Positions 24,101 to 35,900 of a stretch of 64,000 nt of DNA are shown here, one piece after another. A program made the translations under genes and the position numbers. Positions within the stretch are counted from its first letter, which is position 1. The number at the start of each line of letters is the position of its first letter. Origin of the DNA: Antitrichia curtipendula (lineage: Eukaryota > Streptophyta > Bryopsida > Hypnales > Leucodontaceae); NCBI GenBank assembly GCA_951230915.1, contig OX579635.1, positions 48,732,001 to 48,796,000 of the forward strand, written 5' to 3'. Under the pieces are notes generated by a model. The model made no database searches. It was not told the DNA's origin and was given only the letters and a program-made list of their open reading frames with translations.

Positions 24101-24936
24101 ATGGTCAATATCAAAATCATCCTTGTAAAGGACAGTACCAATACATAACCCTCCGAAGTCCAAACATAAGATAAGTGCAGTTTTACTTCCAATTGAAAAA
24201 ATTGACTTCTCCTTGTCACGATCCCTAACTCCAGTACAACAAAGAAGAGGATATACCTGGTTTTTTGCGATTGGAAGGCGCTTGGACAGGTATTAGACCG
24301 GCCAAATGGTCAATGCAATTATTCGAAACACTGCCACATTTTCACCACATTGATTAAGCCCCCAGCCACTAAAAGACGGGTTCATGTGTAATTTAATTTG
24401 CATTGCAAGATAGAAGCAGAAAAATAGAGGTAACTTAAAGAAAAAGACCCCCCGAAAAGGCCAAATCGCCCCCACCTGGCTTCATCCTCCGCCAAGCTCT
24501 TCGCCTTGTTATACCAAAAGCGCAACTTCATAATAGAGTCGTCTTTCATATTATCCGCATACTCAGGAGCTGAGAAACCCCACCAAGTTGTATTCACACT
24601 CCCAACAATTTTAAACCCACGAAAAAGATACATACACACACATACATCCATACATCCATAAAAAACGATTTCCCAGCTCCGAAATATGTGCACATCGAGG
24701 GTTTCGAAGCCCCCGACGCCCAATTGGAACTCCCACGACCCTGAAGAAGTGAAGAGCACGGTTGGAAGAATCGCGAAAAGGCAGGCAGCAAATGAAAAGG
24801 CAGGCAGGAGTCCATCGCAGGACGTACAGGCCTGGAGCTTGGCATGGTAACTGTTGATTCTGCGGATGTACTGCTCCTGCTCCTTGCGCAAGCGGTCGAG
24901 CTCCTTCAAGGCCGCATTGGCCGAGTCGAACGCCAT
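21183..24936 (-). CDS. SGF29: SGF29-type SAGA subunit, tandem Tudor H3K4me3 reader, 267 aa, nine exons
   Basis: Exons (minus): 24936-24828, 24569-24476, 24330-24257, 24080-23965, 23548-23463, 23106-23059, 22504-22351, 21686-21673, 21291-21183; all GT-AG and in frame. The start is the ATG of MAFDSANAAL (a GTG lies two codons upstream). Residues 1-~75 are helical (LKELDRLRKEQEQYIRRINS). A basic linker has KKRKRARVDD, a likely nuclear signal. From residue 132 the tandem Tudor domain follows: VAARISNDEADNHEW, YEVIDEEPDDE, LAVYPGTTALYKA, YSLEFDGDEEDG, ending SGHRQ. The acidic pair after YEV, the two Tyr of VYPGTTALY and the Phe of SLEF match the human SGF29 residues known to hold Ala1 and K4me3. 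Length fits the ~270 aa plant homologues. The protein anchors the SAGA acetyltransferase at H3K4me3. Exon 8 is 14 nt. Exon 4 has an AAGCAG tandem acceptor. No break seen. Confidence 0.93.
22921..22980. repeat. 23-bp stem hairpin in an SGF29 intron
   Basis: AATTTTGCACATAGATGCAC.. (22921-22943) and its complement ending ..TGCATCTATGTGCAGAATTT (957-980 of the same block) pair with one mismatch around a 13-nt loop. It lies in the intron between exons 6 and 7 of SGF29 and could be a MITE remnant or a small-RNA hairpin. Confidence 0.6.
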
Positions 24937-25039
24937 GGCCACGCGTTCCTCCCTGCGGTTGGACGCGATCAGTCCCCAGCCTTTGGCAAAAGGAGGTGCA
25001 CCATGATCAACTCCACAGCCAGCAGCGGTCGGGTCGTCC

Positions 25040-25080
25040 GTGGGGGGATCGGAAGCTAAGCTAAGCTAAGCTAAGTCGGG
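25040..25080. repeat. short AGCTA tandem repeat upstream of SGF29
   Basis: Four to five copies of AGCTA/GCTAA occur at about 25050-25074, some 115-140 bp upstream of the SGF29 start codon, in its probable promoter or leader. Confidence 0.6.
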
Positions 25081-25289
25081 GCAGCAGGGTGCTGGCGATC
25101 GATTCAAAAGCTCCCTTGGCGTCGGTGGCTTGCTCGGTCGAGCGCAGGGCGTGCTGGTGGGAACATCCTGGCTGCCACTGCTGCGGCTGTGTGTGCCGCT
25201 GTGTGCCGCTGAACTGAATTTTGACGGAGGGACGAAGTTGAGGAAGGAAGCTACCCAACTGAATTATTTACGGAGTAAGTTACTGTACT

Positions 25290-25650
25290 GCACTGCTTCA
25301 CTGCTGCTGCCGCAGATGCCGCCCCCGGCGACGGAAAATGCGCGCGCTCGCGATTGGACGGGAGTGTGTCGATCGGCCTTCCTCTGTCTTTTCTTTGCCC
25401 TTGCTTGTCTTTCCTTCCGTTGCCCTCCCCTCCCCTTCTTTGCCTTGACCTTCCTTTCTCTACCTTTCCCTTCTTTTTCCTACCATGATGCCCTTCTTTT
25501 CCTTGTCCTACCCTTCCTTTCTATACCCTTTCCTTCCTTTTCCTTATTTTGAGACTACTATATTATACTTCGTTGTTGTTGCATATGCCACCCCTAGCAA
25601 CGGAAAATGCAAGCACTTGGCAATTGGACGGAAGTGTGTCGATCGGCCTT
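25290..25650 (+). repeat. ~270 bp spaced duplication, one copy CpG-rich, the other decayed
   Basis: A 66-base block at 25315-25380 recurs at 25584-25650, both ending GTGTGTCGATCGGCCTT. The first copy is rich in CG (for example GCGCGCGCTCGCGATTGG); in the second most differences are G to A or C to T at those sites (GCAAGCACTTGGCAATTGG). Confidence 0.7.
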
Positions 25651-26110
25651 CCTTTTCTTTCTTTTTTCTATCTTGCCTTTCTTTTTTTCCTTGTCCTTGC
25701 CTTTCTTCTTTTCCACTTTCTCAATCCTTCATTTTTCTACCTGGTCTTTCCTTTCTTTACCATTCTGTACCTTTCTTTTCTCTATTCTACCCTTCTTTCT
25801 CATTCCTTTCCCAACCTTTTATTTCTTGTCTTGTCCTTTTTTTTCTCTACCCTTCCCTTTTTTTTCTCTATCTTGTCCTTTTTTTTTTTGCCCTACCATT
25901 TCCTTGCCCTTCCATGTCTTTTTTTATCCTAGCTTTCCTTCCCTTCTTCTTCCTACCTTATGATTTTTTACCTTGACCTTCCTTTTTCTACCCTTTCTTT
26001 TTTTTTTCTACCATGCTCTTCCTTTTTTGGTCCTACCCTTCCCTTCCTCTCCTTGCCCTACCACTTCCTTCAGTGCTCTATCATTTTTTTCCCTTCCCTT
26101 TCATGCTATG
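25376..26110 (+). repeat. ~735 bp pyrimidine (C/T) tract
   Basis: The plus strand is almost entirely C and T, built from degenerate CCTTTCTTTTCC / CTACCCTTCC units and interrupted only by the second copy of the duplicated block. Long open frames here encode Phe/Leu/Ser/Pro strings and are by-products of composition. It lies 430-1170 bp upstream of the SGF29 start. Confidence 0.85.
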
Positions 26111-26760
26111 TTGTCTTGTCTTTTAGTGACATTTAATTCTTCTAAGCTCTTCAAAAGTGCCTTTACGACACTTTACTTGTAGTGACACCAAGGGCTACAC
26201 TCTCATAGAGTTAGGTTAATATATTAGTTATGGAATCCCCATTTTCCATGACTCTCATTACTTAATTTTCATAAGACACTAGGTATGACATTGAAAGTTC
26301 ACTTCTTTTGACTTGGTGTAATGGAGAGTTTGGTACCAAACTCCCCATTAGGCCTAAACAACCTCACTTTTTGGATTCATCTGGCAAGTCTCATTAATCA
26401 AGATTCAATGTCATGTTTAGCCCAAAGTGCAAGTACTTGAGAAGGCATCGATGAGGCTCCATCACCAACCCTATTGTCTATCGCCACTTTGGCTCACCAT
26501 GGCATCATTCATAAGGGAGGAGGGAGACCAACCCTCATAGTACTTTCTATAAAATTTGATAGACCTTCTCCTATAAATCACTAAGACATCTAAGATACAC
26601 TTCCTCAACAAGAGGTATCTGATTTCTATTCTTTAGTCTCAAAATCAATCTTTGAAGGAATTCCAATCTTGCCATTGAGATAACTTTTAGCTCTCAACTC
26701 CAAATCCAAAGTGTAAGTTCATTTTTGTAATCTATTTTTTCTTTAGATCACTGTAAACTA
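26111..26760. other. no gene seen
   Basis: Ordinary AT-rich sequence between the pyrimidine tract and the palindromic element; no coding signal. Confidence 0.4.
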
Positions 26761-27209
26761 CACTAAAGATGATATTTAGTGTTGAGTGATATTTAGTGTT
26801 TTTACCCCCCTACTAGCTACAACACTAAATCTGAACTTGTCCACAATTAGTGTTAGACTTGAATGTGGCGGCTGCAAACTTCAGAGCCTTGTAACTTTTG
26901 CAAAAATTCTTCAAATCAGGAAAATGAGATGTTTTTCGACATCTACAAAAATTGTAGATGTCGAAAAACATCTCATTTTCCTGATTTGAAGAATTTTTGC
27001 AAAAGTTACAAGGCTCTGAAGTTTGCAGCCGCCTAGCCCTAATCGGTCCGATTCTGTCCGTGAACAGTGATATTCCGTCTGATATGACAACTCTGGTTCA
27101 CATTTAGTGTTTGAATTGACATTCAATGTTACTTACTTTCATAGGGTAATTGGCTTTTAGTGTATGCCTTCGTATTTAGTGTACAAGACACTAAATATCA
27201 TCTTTAGTG
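26761..27209. mobile_element. 449 bp non-autonomous element with 22-bp inverted ends and a palindromic core
   Basis: The left end CACTAAAGATGATATTTAGT and the complement of the right end are identical over about 22 bases, and TA flanks each side (26759-26760, 27210-27211). Several extra TTTAGTGT / ACACTAAA motifs are scattered inside, like the subterminal repeats of CACTA elements. CACTA elements however make 3-bp duplications (here CTA against TAC, not equal), whereas TA would suit Tc1/mariner. The core is a perfect 81-bp inverted repeat (26867-26947 and 26953-27033) with a 5-nt loop. Confidence 0.7.
26867..27033. repeat. perfect 81-bp inverted repeat with 5-nt loop
   Basis: The left arm runs from GGCGGCTGCAAACTTCAGAG to ..CGACATCTACA and the right arm is its exact complement base for base; the loop is AAAAT. 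Both strands therefore encode the same ~40-residue meaningless peptide. Confidence 0.95.
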
Positions 27210-28268
27210 TACTCATTTTCTCAAATACAATAAATATCAAGTAAATTATGGCCCTCCAAAGGTTTGAATTCCAAGAAGGTGTAGTTCTCTGGGACACTAT
27301 CCCCTTTGTTTTCCTATAACCTCTAACTTATAGCTAAACTCCTTGTGAACCTTATCATTATAGAGTCTTCATCTTTTTAGATTTTTAAACATATGTGGTA
27401 TGCCCTCACATAGACTCCGTCCTTCACTCTAGATTCTTAATTTCTTCACTATTTATGAGTGAAATTTTTAGGTTTTATTTTTTAGAAATAAAATCAGATG
27501 CGTAATATTTTTTAAATAAGTTTACATGTTTTTAAATGTTTTTGTGAAAATTTGTAATTACCATAAATTTTTGTAGATAAAATGAAGAAAATTCATATGA
27601 AATACAAATCATATTCAAAAAATCTAAATTTTTCAAAAAATAAATATTTTATAGTATAGAATATTATTATATATAAAAAATTATATTTATCTATACTTAG
27701 AAATTTAGTTATAGACACTCAACTTCTAACTTTATTAAATTGCTTATTTTAAAGAACTTTTCAAAACTTCCAAATGGAAGAGAAACTATAATTCAAAAGT
27801 TTTATTTTGATGGTTTTTCTCAAAAGCAAAAGAAATTGTTGTCATTGTCAAAATCAAGTTTAAAGGGGAAAAAACTCAAAAAATTGAAACACATTAATTG
27901 ATATACCATTTTTTTGAAAATAATCCAAATTAAAAAACAAACTAATGTATCTTAAATTCAACTCAACAATGTGGATGTAGGTTCAATAAAGTTACAAACA
28001 AAAAAATCAAATGAAAATCATCCATTATTTAATATGGACAAAGCATAGTTGAACATCCAAAGGACATAAAACATCCTCAACATTCTTTTAGGGTTAATAA
28101 GCTACATTCCACCAATTTTGGAATAAACCTTTCTTCTACAAGAACGGTGCCATGCTACTATGGACTACACTACAATTTTCATCCTATTGCATACTATAGT
28201 TAATGTAACTATACATTTGGTAAGTTAGTTCATAAGAGCATTCCTAGTCCAATTAATATATTGGCCCT
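27210..28268. other. AT-rich DNA, no gene
   Basis: No ORF of note and no recognisable transposon end. Confidence 0.4.
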
Positions 28269-29201
28269 TTAACCCCTAAAGTTCTATGACTATGTTTTCA
28301 CCAAAAACACTCCAAAACTGCCATTTTTAATACAAGTACCAAATTTTTGAAAAAAAAACTTTTTTGATACATGTAAACATAGGATCTTATAGTGAACTAG
28401 TTTTAGAAAATGGAGAAAAAAATTCAGAATTTTTCACCATGCGGATTGGAAGATATTAGCATTTGAATTGGCAAAAATCTTTTTTTTTGTCCCTGCGAAA
28501 AACAGGGCAGCTGCACTTCACAAGGTCACATTTGTATGAAGAAATGTCCAAAATGATGGTGCATCTTTGAATTCTTTTTCCTAAACAAGTTCTCTACATG
28601 CTTAAAATTTTTCAAATCATTTGATATTGTACAACATATACAAAAAAAATAGTAAGTAGAAAGAAGTAGAGAATGATCCAAAATACTAAATTGTTAAGAA
28701 TTTAATTATGGAACTGAAAAATGTAAATCCCAATGGTCGTAATGTTTTAATAAACAACCTACATCCTATGAATTTTTTTTTTTTTTAAATATTAAAAATT
28801 GAGTTAAATAAACAACTTCAAAGTTTATTTCAGAGTAGAGAATCTATAACTGCCCGCAAACTAAAAATCCTCATAACTTTTGATTCATTGGTTGAAATGG
28901 AATGATTCAAAGCTTTCCGCGTATATATAACTCTGGAAAACTAATTTCAAATTTCTATTTTTGAAAAAAGTGATTTTTTTTAATCTGCTCGGACTGCCCA
29001 GTTACAAAAAAAAGTAACATATTTGGCCATAACTTTTGACTCCTATTTCCAAATGTCATGAAGTTTAGTGCATATGAAAGGTACTCCTTGCGCCCACCTT
29101 CTATTAAAATTTTAGCCAAATATATGAAAATCTCCAGTCACAAGTACCTGCCCAAATTCTTTATACTGCCAAAAATCGCATGCTGGTCCTTTAGGGGTTA
29201 A
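28269..29201 (+). mobile_element. TTAA-bounded non-autonomous element, 933 bp (copy A)
   Basis: The left boundary reads TTAACCCCTAAAGTTC and the right boundary GGTCCTTTAGGGGTTAA, so TTAA lies directly outside CCCCTAAAG / CTTTAGGGG inverted ends. The interior shares blocks with the copy at 38.6-39.5 kb (CAAAACTGCCATTT, CATAACTTTTG, TACCTGCCC near the right end). No coding capacity. Confidence 0.65.
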
Positions 29202-30546
29202 ACTTACTTTTAACTTTTGAATGGCATATATTTAGAATTTGAAATTAGTTTCATTAACAGTGCATCTAGAAGTTCTTAGAGTAATTACAAAAAAACTCAA
29301 ATTTAAACATTTGACAACAAAAATAAATTACTTCAAAAGCAAGACAATAAGCAAAAATTATAGGAGTCTTGACAAATTACGGTTACCAAATATCTTTGAT
29401 AACCGTTATTTGTCAAAGTCCCGTGGCTTTAGAGTGTCAATAGCCAAACTTTGCCTTGGTATCTGAGATTTGCAAAGACCTCTATAATTTCTATTTTACC
29501 TTGTGTTAAAGAGTTTGTTCAATATCTAAATTTGAATTTTTTTTATGTCTATTCAAAGTTTTTTTGGATGCGCTTCCAATGATATTAATTTCAAATTTTA
29601 ATTATATATAAGTCAAAAATTAAACATCTATGTGACTCAAGGCCATTACATTGATTGGACTAAGGTGCTCTATAGGAAGTATATCCATTATGGATCCTAA
29701 ACCAACAAGGGGGTGAGCAACAACTTGCTCAAACACAATAAAAAAAAGATTTGAGGGAATATTGGATGAAATATTTCTTCATTTTCAATGGTTAAAATTG
29801 TTGATTTGCTACATATTCTAATTAAGGACAATATCACCCTTTTTTGGATGAATTTATACTCTTTGGGATGAGTAAGTCAAATTTTATTTGCACTTTATAT
29901 GTTGAACCATCCACTTGTATAGATGTAAACAACTACATCATTCCAATAAAAATTGCTTTGTGTAGTGTCTAAAATAAATGAAAAAACATACTTGCCTTGA
30001 ATCCAATTGCCTCCTTATCTACATTTGTCCAACATTCAACTCCTGAAATGTTAGACTACTATAGATAGGGACGCAATTGGATTCCAAATCAATAATGAAT
30101 ATTCTTATTTTAATTTTTAATGCTAAATTTGTAATAGATCAAGGACTATTCAATGTAACCATTAGGAAAAAAAGCGGACCAACACAAGGCCTCCAATAAC
30201 GGATACAAGCTGTACAGTGCCCGATGTACAATCATGACGCGTATATGTGGACGACCGTAGTCCAGCGCACTCAGCCATGTAACCGATAGGGCATCTCAGC
30301 CAATGAGGAGTGACTTGTTTTCTGGCACCAGTTTTGTACGTGGTGTACAGTCTGTTGTTCCCGCCTTTCATGATGATCGATGAGCCCTGAGTTGCTTGCT
30401 TTGCTTGCAACGACTTGCTTTTCAATGATTTGCTTTTCTATTCAACTTTTGTTTCGAGTTTAGGGTTTCAAGATGAGGCCTCACAGTTCTCTTCAAAGTG
30501 TGCTTCTTTACAATTCAATAGACAGTGATGGAAGTTGGATACCTAC
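29202..30546. other. no gene recognised
   Basis: AT-rich sequence. Minus-strand ORF 30425-30162 starts at TTG and matches nothing I know. The last ~100 bases flank the CACTA element and may once have been joined to the sequence after 31782. Confidence 0.4.
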
Positions 30547-31782
30547 CACTATAAGAAACCCGCGTTTTTTGGGGTGCTAGCAAAAAACGTGCCTTGTTTG
30601 TATAGATGTCTCAGCATTGGTCTGGATATGGGCTGTTTTATGCAAATTTTGTTGGATGTTGCGGGGAACGTGTACATGTTATTTGAAAAACGCATGAACG
30701 TCAACTATGACAGGCATGTTGTGAGTGACGTCAAAGAAAACATAGACTTGTTTTTTTTGACATCCAGGAAGACATGAGGAGTCCACGTCAGCAAGTAGAC
30801 CAATTTTGCCTATGGGTAAGTTAGTAAAATTTACTACAATCTATGTTAAAATGTTGATCATATGTGAAAATTTTAGGCAAAGGGCAGCCACATGGCATGC
30901 TTTGCAAAAAAAAAGAAATGGATGGATGAACACCATGGATGAAAAGAGATGATCTTTATACAAGTAGGGTGGTAAAAAGTGAAACAATCCATATGGGATA
31001 TACACAACAAGAATTGTGTTCAATGTAAAATGTTTGAAACAACATGATGCAGATGTCAGAAACAACGTCTAGATGTTTGAAACAATGTCAAGATGTACAT
31101 GGTCAAGTTTCTATATTCTAGTTATCCCATATTTTTTGTCTCACCATGGACAGAGAATGGATACAAAGATGACCTTTGTAATCTAATTTTCAATAAAGGA
31201 ATTTTTTCATTTGGCCATCAAAAATTCTCTTGATGGTAGATGGTAAGTTTTCTTTAATTCTTGGTGAATTCAACATTCTTTTTTGTTTATTTTATTTTAT
31301 AACTTATTTTAACTAATTATTTTTTTGTTGATCTTGCCTAATGGATAGGGTATGCACCAATTGATGTCTCAAAAAACGTCTAAATTGACGATTAAAAAAC
31401 AACATTAAAATTTTCAAACAAAATAAAAATATGTTGACTAAGCAAACCACGTCAGAATTTCCCGCGGCCACGTCACTGCCCACGTCATTGAGGGCCCGGA
31501 TGAAAAATTGTCCCACGTGGCACTGTCCGGATGGAAAATGATGACATGTCGCCATTGTGGCATCCACATGTCATGTTTTTTGAGCTTCAAAAGACCACGT
31601 TTTCTGAGATGTCAAAGTATAACAAGCACAAATTAGGCCCGTTTTTTGAAAACATGGTCATGTTTTTTGCCCCTCAATTATAACGAATTTTAGGTGACAT
31701 CTACGAAAACACACGTGATGTCATGAAAAACATAATCTAACGTTTTTTGTGACATTTCAAAAAACACGGGTTTCTTATAGTG
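30547..31782. mobile_element. CACTA (En/Spm) non-autonomous element, 1236 bp
   Basis: The left end CACTATAAGAAACCCGCGTT and the complement of the right end CACTATAAGAAACCCGTGTT form an inverted repeat of over 20 bp with one mismatch. TAC lies immediately outside each end (30544-30546 and 31783-31785), the 3-bp target duplication expected for this superfamily. Subterminal AAAACGT/ACGTTTT-type motifs recur. There is no transposase; the ORF at 30535-30777 crosses the left end and is spurious. Confidence 0.9.
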
Positions 31783-32998
31783 TACAAAGGTAGAAATTAA
31801 TTCCTGGCTGACACTTGCGGCAGGAAGAAACGGTGGGCACGCTAAGGATTCAAAGAAACATGATGGCAGTTCTAGCATGGATGGATCTTATAAGACAAGA
31901 GTGGTGAAGTTCAGATTGAGTGATAAATCAAACACTGTTTCAGAAGTTTTAGTTCAACATGCGTACATCCTGCAGTATCGATGGAAATCCCAACTGCATG
32001 CAACTGTAAGTATCTCTTTTTATTGTGAATTTTTTGTAAGTATAAGTTTTACAATGCGTGTATTTTTTTAAAGCTACGATTTTTGATGCTTTATTCTGAA
32101 GCTGTGATTTTTGGCAGACTTGTATCCAGCGGCTTATGAAGACTGGGTTGATTCCAAATCAATACAAGGAATTATCGTTGTCATTCATGCAGAAATAGTA
32201 GAGCTAACGCAAGGAAGTCGATCCCATAAGGAACTGCTGAATGATGGGTTTTTTTTACAATGCGTTTTATACTCCTAGAAGCTCAAGGTCTACCTTTGGG
32301 CATATATAGCCCATCCCACTTCCACAGTTTGATAGCCCTGATTGGCCTTTGCCGGACATGCATATGTTTGAGTCATTCCGAGCAAGACTACGGCTTGACT
32401 TTCAAAATAGTATGAAGCCTAATATAGGTAGCAAACAAATAAGGCTTTCTTGATTTGTGCCTATAGGTGTCTTTGTAGACTTATTCTCAATTGCTACAGG
32501 CATTTACAGGACCCCTACAATGTTTGTATTCAAACATATAACTGATGACTTGTGCTCATCATTCATGGATACAGGATGGGACTATAAAATTACAATGGGA
32601 GCAGACATGATCAAGTGTGTGATACTCCAAACTTCACTTATTTGCAGGTACCACATAGGGAGGTCTACTATGTACGCTCTATTTGTCTATAATCGGCACA
32701 AGATGTTACCTGATTCAACTTGGAAGGCTATCGACCAATATGAGCCAGTTAATATGGTATTTGTGTCTTGTTAAATGGGAGAACGGACTCAAGATGTGGA
32801 GGTTGGGATGTTGTGGACATTTTGGGATATACGACAGGAGGTTTTGCTTCAATTGGGTCTTGATACAGAAATCGAGACAGACATCATGATTGCCACCAGT
32901 GATATACTGATATTGCAGTAAAGATAAATCCACGGCAAGAGAAAAAATTTACTTCTGCCGACGTGATGCCACCAAAAATCTTTCGGCTTCTTGCAACA
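31783..32998 (+). other. unassigned ORF fragments, probably decayed transposon DNA
   Basis: Plus-strand fragments at 31877-32071 and 32457-32774 have reasonable amino-acid composition, including ITMGADMIKCVILQ. I cannot place them in a family. They may belong to a transposon interrupted by the CACTA insertion. Confidence 0.3.
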
Positions 32999-35900
32999 TC
33001 ATAGATCTGCTAAAGACGTAGCAACTGCACTAGTGGACGTAGCAACAATAGACATAACAATTACACTAGTGCTTTCATTGGGGATCCATTTGTTGCCTAC
33101 CCGAGTGCATTTTTCTCTCCAAAGAGCCAAATGAGCAGCTGCAGATGATCTTAGTGAAGCCTCACGTCTTGCCAGTGTAGCAGCTTCACCTTGCAATTTG
33201 GCTTCTAAATCTGCAGCAGTTACTATAGTATCTTTGTTTCTAAACCGATGTGCTATTATTCTATACCAATGTTGATATAATTGGACAAGTAGGCTCTTTT
33301 TCACCTTGCCTCCAGAGTGTTGCGAGTGTCTTTGGTAAGTTGTTTTCGCTGCATGGTGGTTGTTCTCCATAGTTTGGCACGACTAGACACCTAAAGAGCT
33401 GTATCTTCTAAGAAAATATGGTGCATGCTTTACCATAACATGCTGCAATATAGTAGCATGGTCGTATTATATTCATATCACTCAGCTGTTCATAGCATGT
33501 TAAGTATCAATTGTCAATTATCAATTCATATCAATTAAAATACGTACAAGAAACTATGCTCAACGACTCCTGGTATGATCATAATAAGTCACTGGCACCT
33601 TTCATATTATTGGTCATTTACTTGATTTTAAACCTAATTGGTTCCTTCATGGTACTAGTCACTCATTCGATGTTTTCAACGATGGTATTCTTGCATATTA
33701 CTATAAGTTCATCATAGGACAAAAGCACAAGATATGAACCAAATTTAATTAGAGAATTTAACAACATTCTTATTTACTGCTAAGCTACTATAGAAGTCAC
33801 GCAAAAAACAAACAGTGATTGTGATGACATACCATGTAATGGATCACCTGGTGCTCTCCGTAGCATCTAATATAAGAGCGGCCCCACTCTTCAACTTTAA
33901 TCTTGAAGTTGGCTGCTGATTGATCATCGATAAGATGAAATCCACAAAAGTAAGGCCTTAAGGCATCCATTGCATGCTACATATCTAATTTCGCACGTTT
34001 TGATTTCCCATTATTCGTGAGGTTCTTAATTCTCGACATTCACCACGTCGATGTATAGTTTCCTGGGATTTGACAATTCGGTCGGATTGTTGGCAAACAA
34101 TTTCATCGCATGAGCACCGCTGAAGCTTGGCTTGTTTGGCACACTGTTTGTTTTGCCAGACAACTCTTGGTCCTTAAAAATCACTACATTGCCACCATAT
34201 GCTCCTGTCAGGGACACCACTCTCTGCATTTCCTCAATATCAATCTTCTGTAAAGCTTAATCTCTGATGGTCAAAATGTGGATGAAATGTAAGTGTACAA
34301 TCTTTTCCACTATTCTATTAAAGGCATGCAGAGTACATATGTGTACTCTGTCTAGTGGAATTGAGAGGATGGGCTTCCATCTAGACAGTGTAGCAGCTCC
34401 TGTTAGTGGCTACGCAGAGACCTTTGTGGAAAATAGACCGTCATGCCAGGAACATTTGCGACTTGTCATTGCAGATACCGCTTGAGCCAGCGTTGCCACC
34501 ATTGTCTTCTTCCGCTCTTGTAAACAATAAATGCAACTATGTAAGCTGTTGGCACCCATATTCAAACCAAACATACATTTGATAGTCTTTATGCCGGCCC
34601 CAAGATGCCACTCTACCTTAAACGATCCTCTATCAGGCACCTCTAACAATTGGCCTTCTTCCTGTGCCTTCACAAGTGCAGGAATTTTAGTTTGTGAAAA
34701 CACCCAGCTAAGAATGTGATGCATTTCCCGAGGTATTTGGAAAGAGGCAATCGGCTAGATTTCCCTTTCATTCTGAACTGAGAAGTACTCCTCTGATTTT
34801 GGATCAATATCCATATTCAAAGCTCGGTTCATCAATGTTATGCTCACTCGCTCCATTTTTTGCCCATGTACAATCTCTGCTTCGTCCAATTTTAAAACAA
34901 AAATTAACGGTTGTCCTTGTAGTTCTACAGCAAAAAAACATTAAAGAATTTAGAAAGACCAAACGAGAAGAAGTCTAAGCCAGAAGAAGTACGCTCGTAA
35001 TTACATGGAATTTTACATGTTCATACTCTTCCACAAGAGCATTGACCCTATACAGAAATCAGATCAACGAGAAACAGAAATCAATAACAAAAGTTGATCA
35101 ACTGAAGGTCTTGTTCAAGGGTTTAGGATTTTATACATATGACAATAGAATATGAATTTGAAGCTTACCTTCAAGTGTAATGTTGTACAACTCCACCATA
35201 GTCCTTTGGACCTGTTCAACATCGACAAATATAGAATTATTGTTGTTCAATTTGACCTTTATAGGGTCCTTTGATTTTGATTTTGCTGTAGCCGGCACCT
35301 CCAGTGTATTATTGATCGAATAATAGTCACCAACGTAGTCTCGTAATTTTAGATTTAGCATCTTTTTGGCAATTGATACAGTATGCGGATTCGGCAAGCA
35401 GCCAATTCGAAGGCCCTTCCCTACATTCTTGATTGCACCTTTGAACTTCTTATAGATTGCCCCGAATCCAGCATGCGTAATTCCATTCCGATCACATGTT
35501 TCAAAGATGTCATTAGGTCCCACACTTTTGTCAATTCGTTCAAGGTATTGGTTAGCCATTCGAATTCCAACTACAGTTAATTTTGAAGATTCACACATGG
35601 CGATGACTTCTTGTCTAGACAGCATTGCTGCAAGTACTTTTGCAGTACCTTCCTGAGTTTCTATGTTGCCACAAAGACGTTCCCTAGTACCGTTTTCAGC
35701 ATTCCGAGTCTGGATCTCAGCTACTATTGTAGGGACCAGTATGGACCTTGCTAATCGCACAGCTCACTTTGCCTGACCCCCTCCAGGTGCTAAATCTCGA
35801 ACATCCTTTTGTGGTCTTGCATTGCTACGATAGCCATACGGAGTTTTGATAAGTTTTTCTAAACGAATCTCCCTGCGCCTCAAAGTTGCTTTCGTCTTCT

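Noticed and set aside
25130..25976. Long open frames rich in Phe, Leu, Ser and Pro on the plus strand
   Set aside because: They translate a C/T-only tract in three overlapping frames; composition alone keeps them open, with no start context or domain.
26786..27126. Two ORFs on opposite strands encoding the same peptide
   Set aside because: An artefact of the perfect palindrome at 26867-27033, not a duplicated gene.
30535..30777. 80-codon ORF
   Set aside because: It crosses the left end of the CACTA element, so it is a chance frame.
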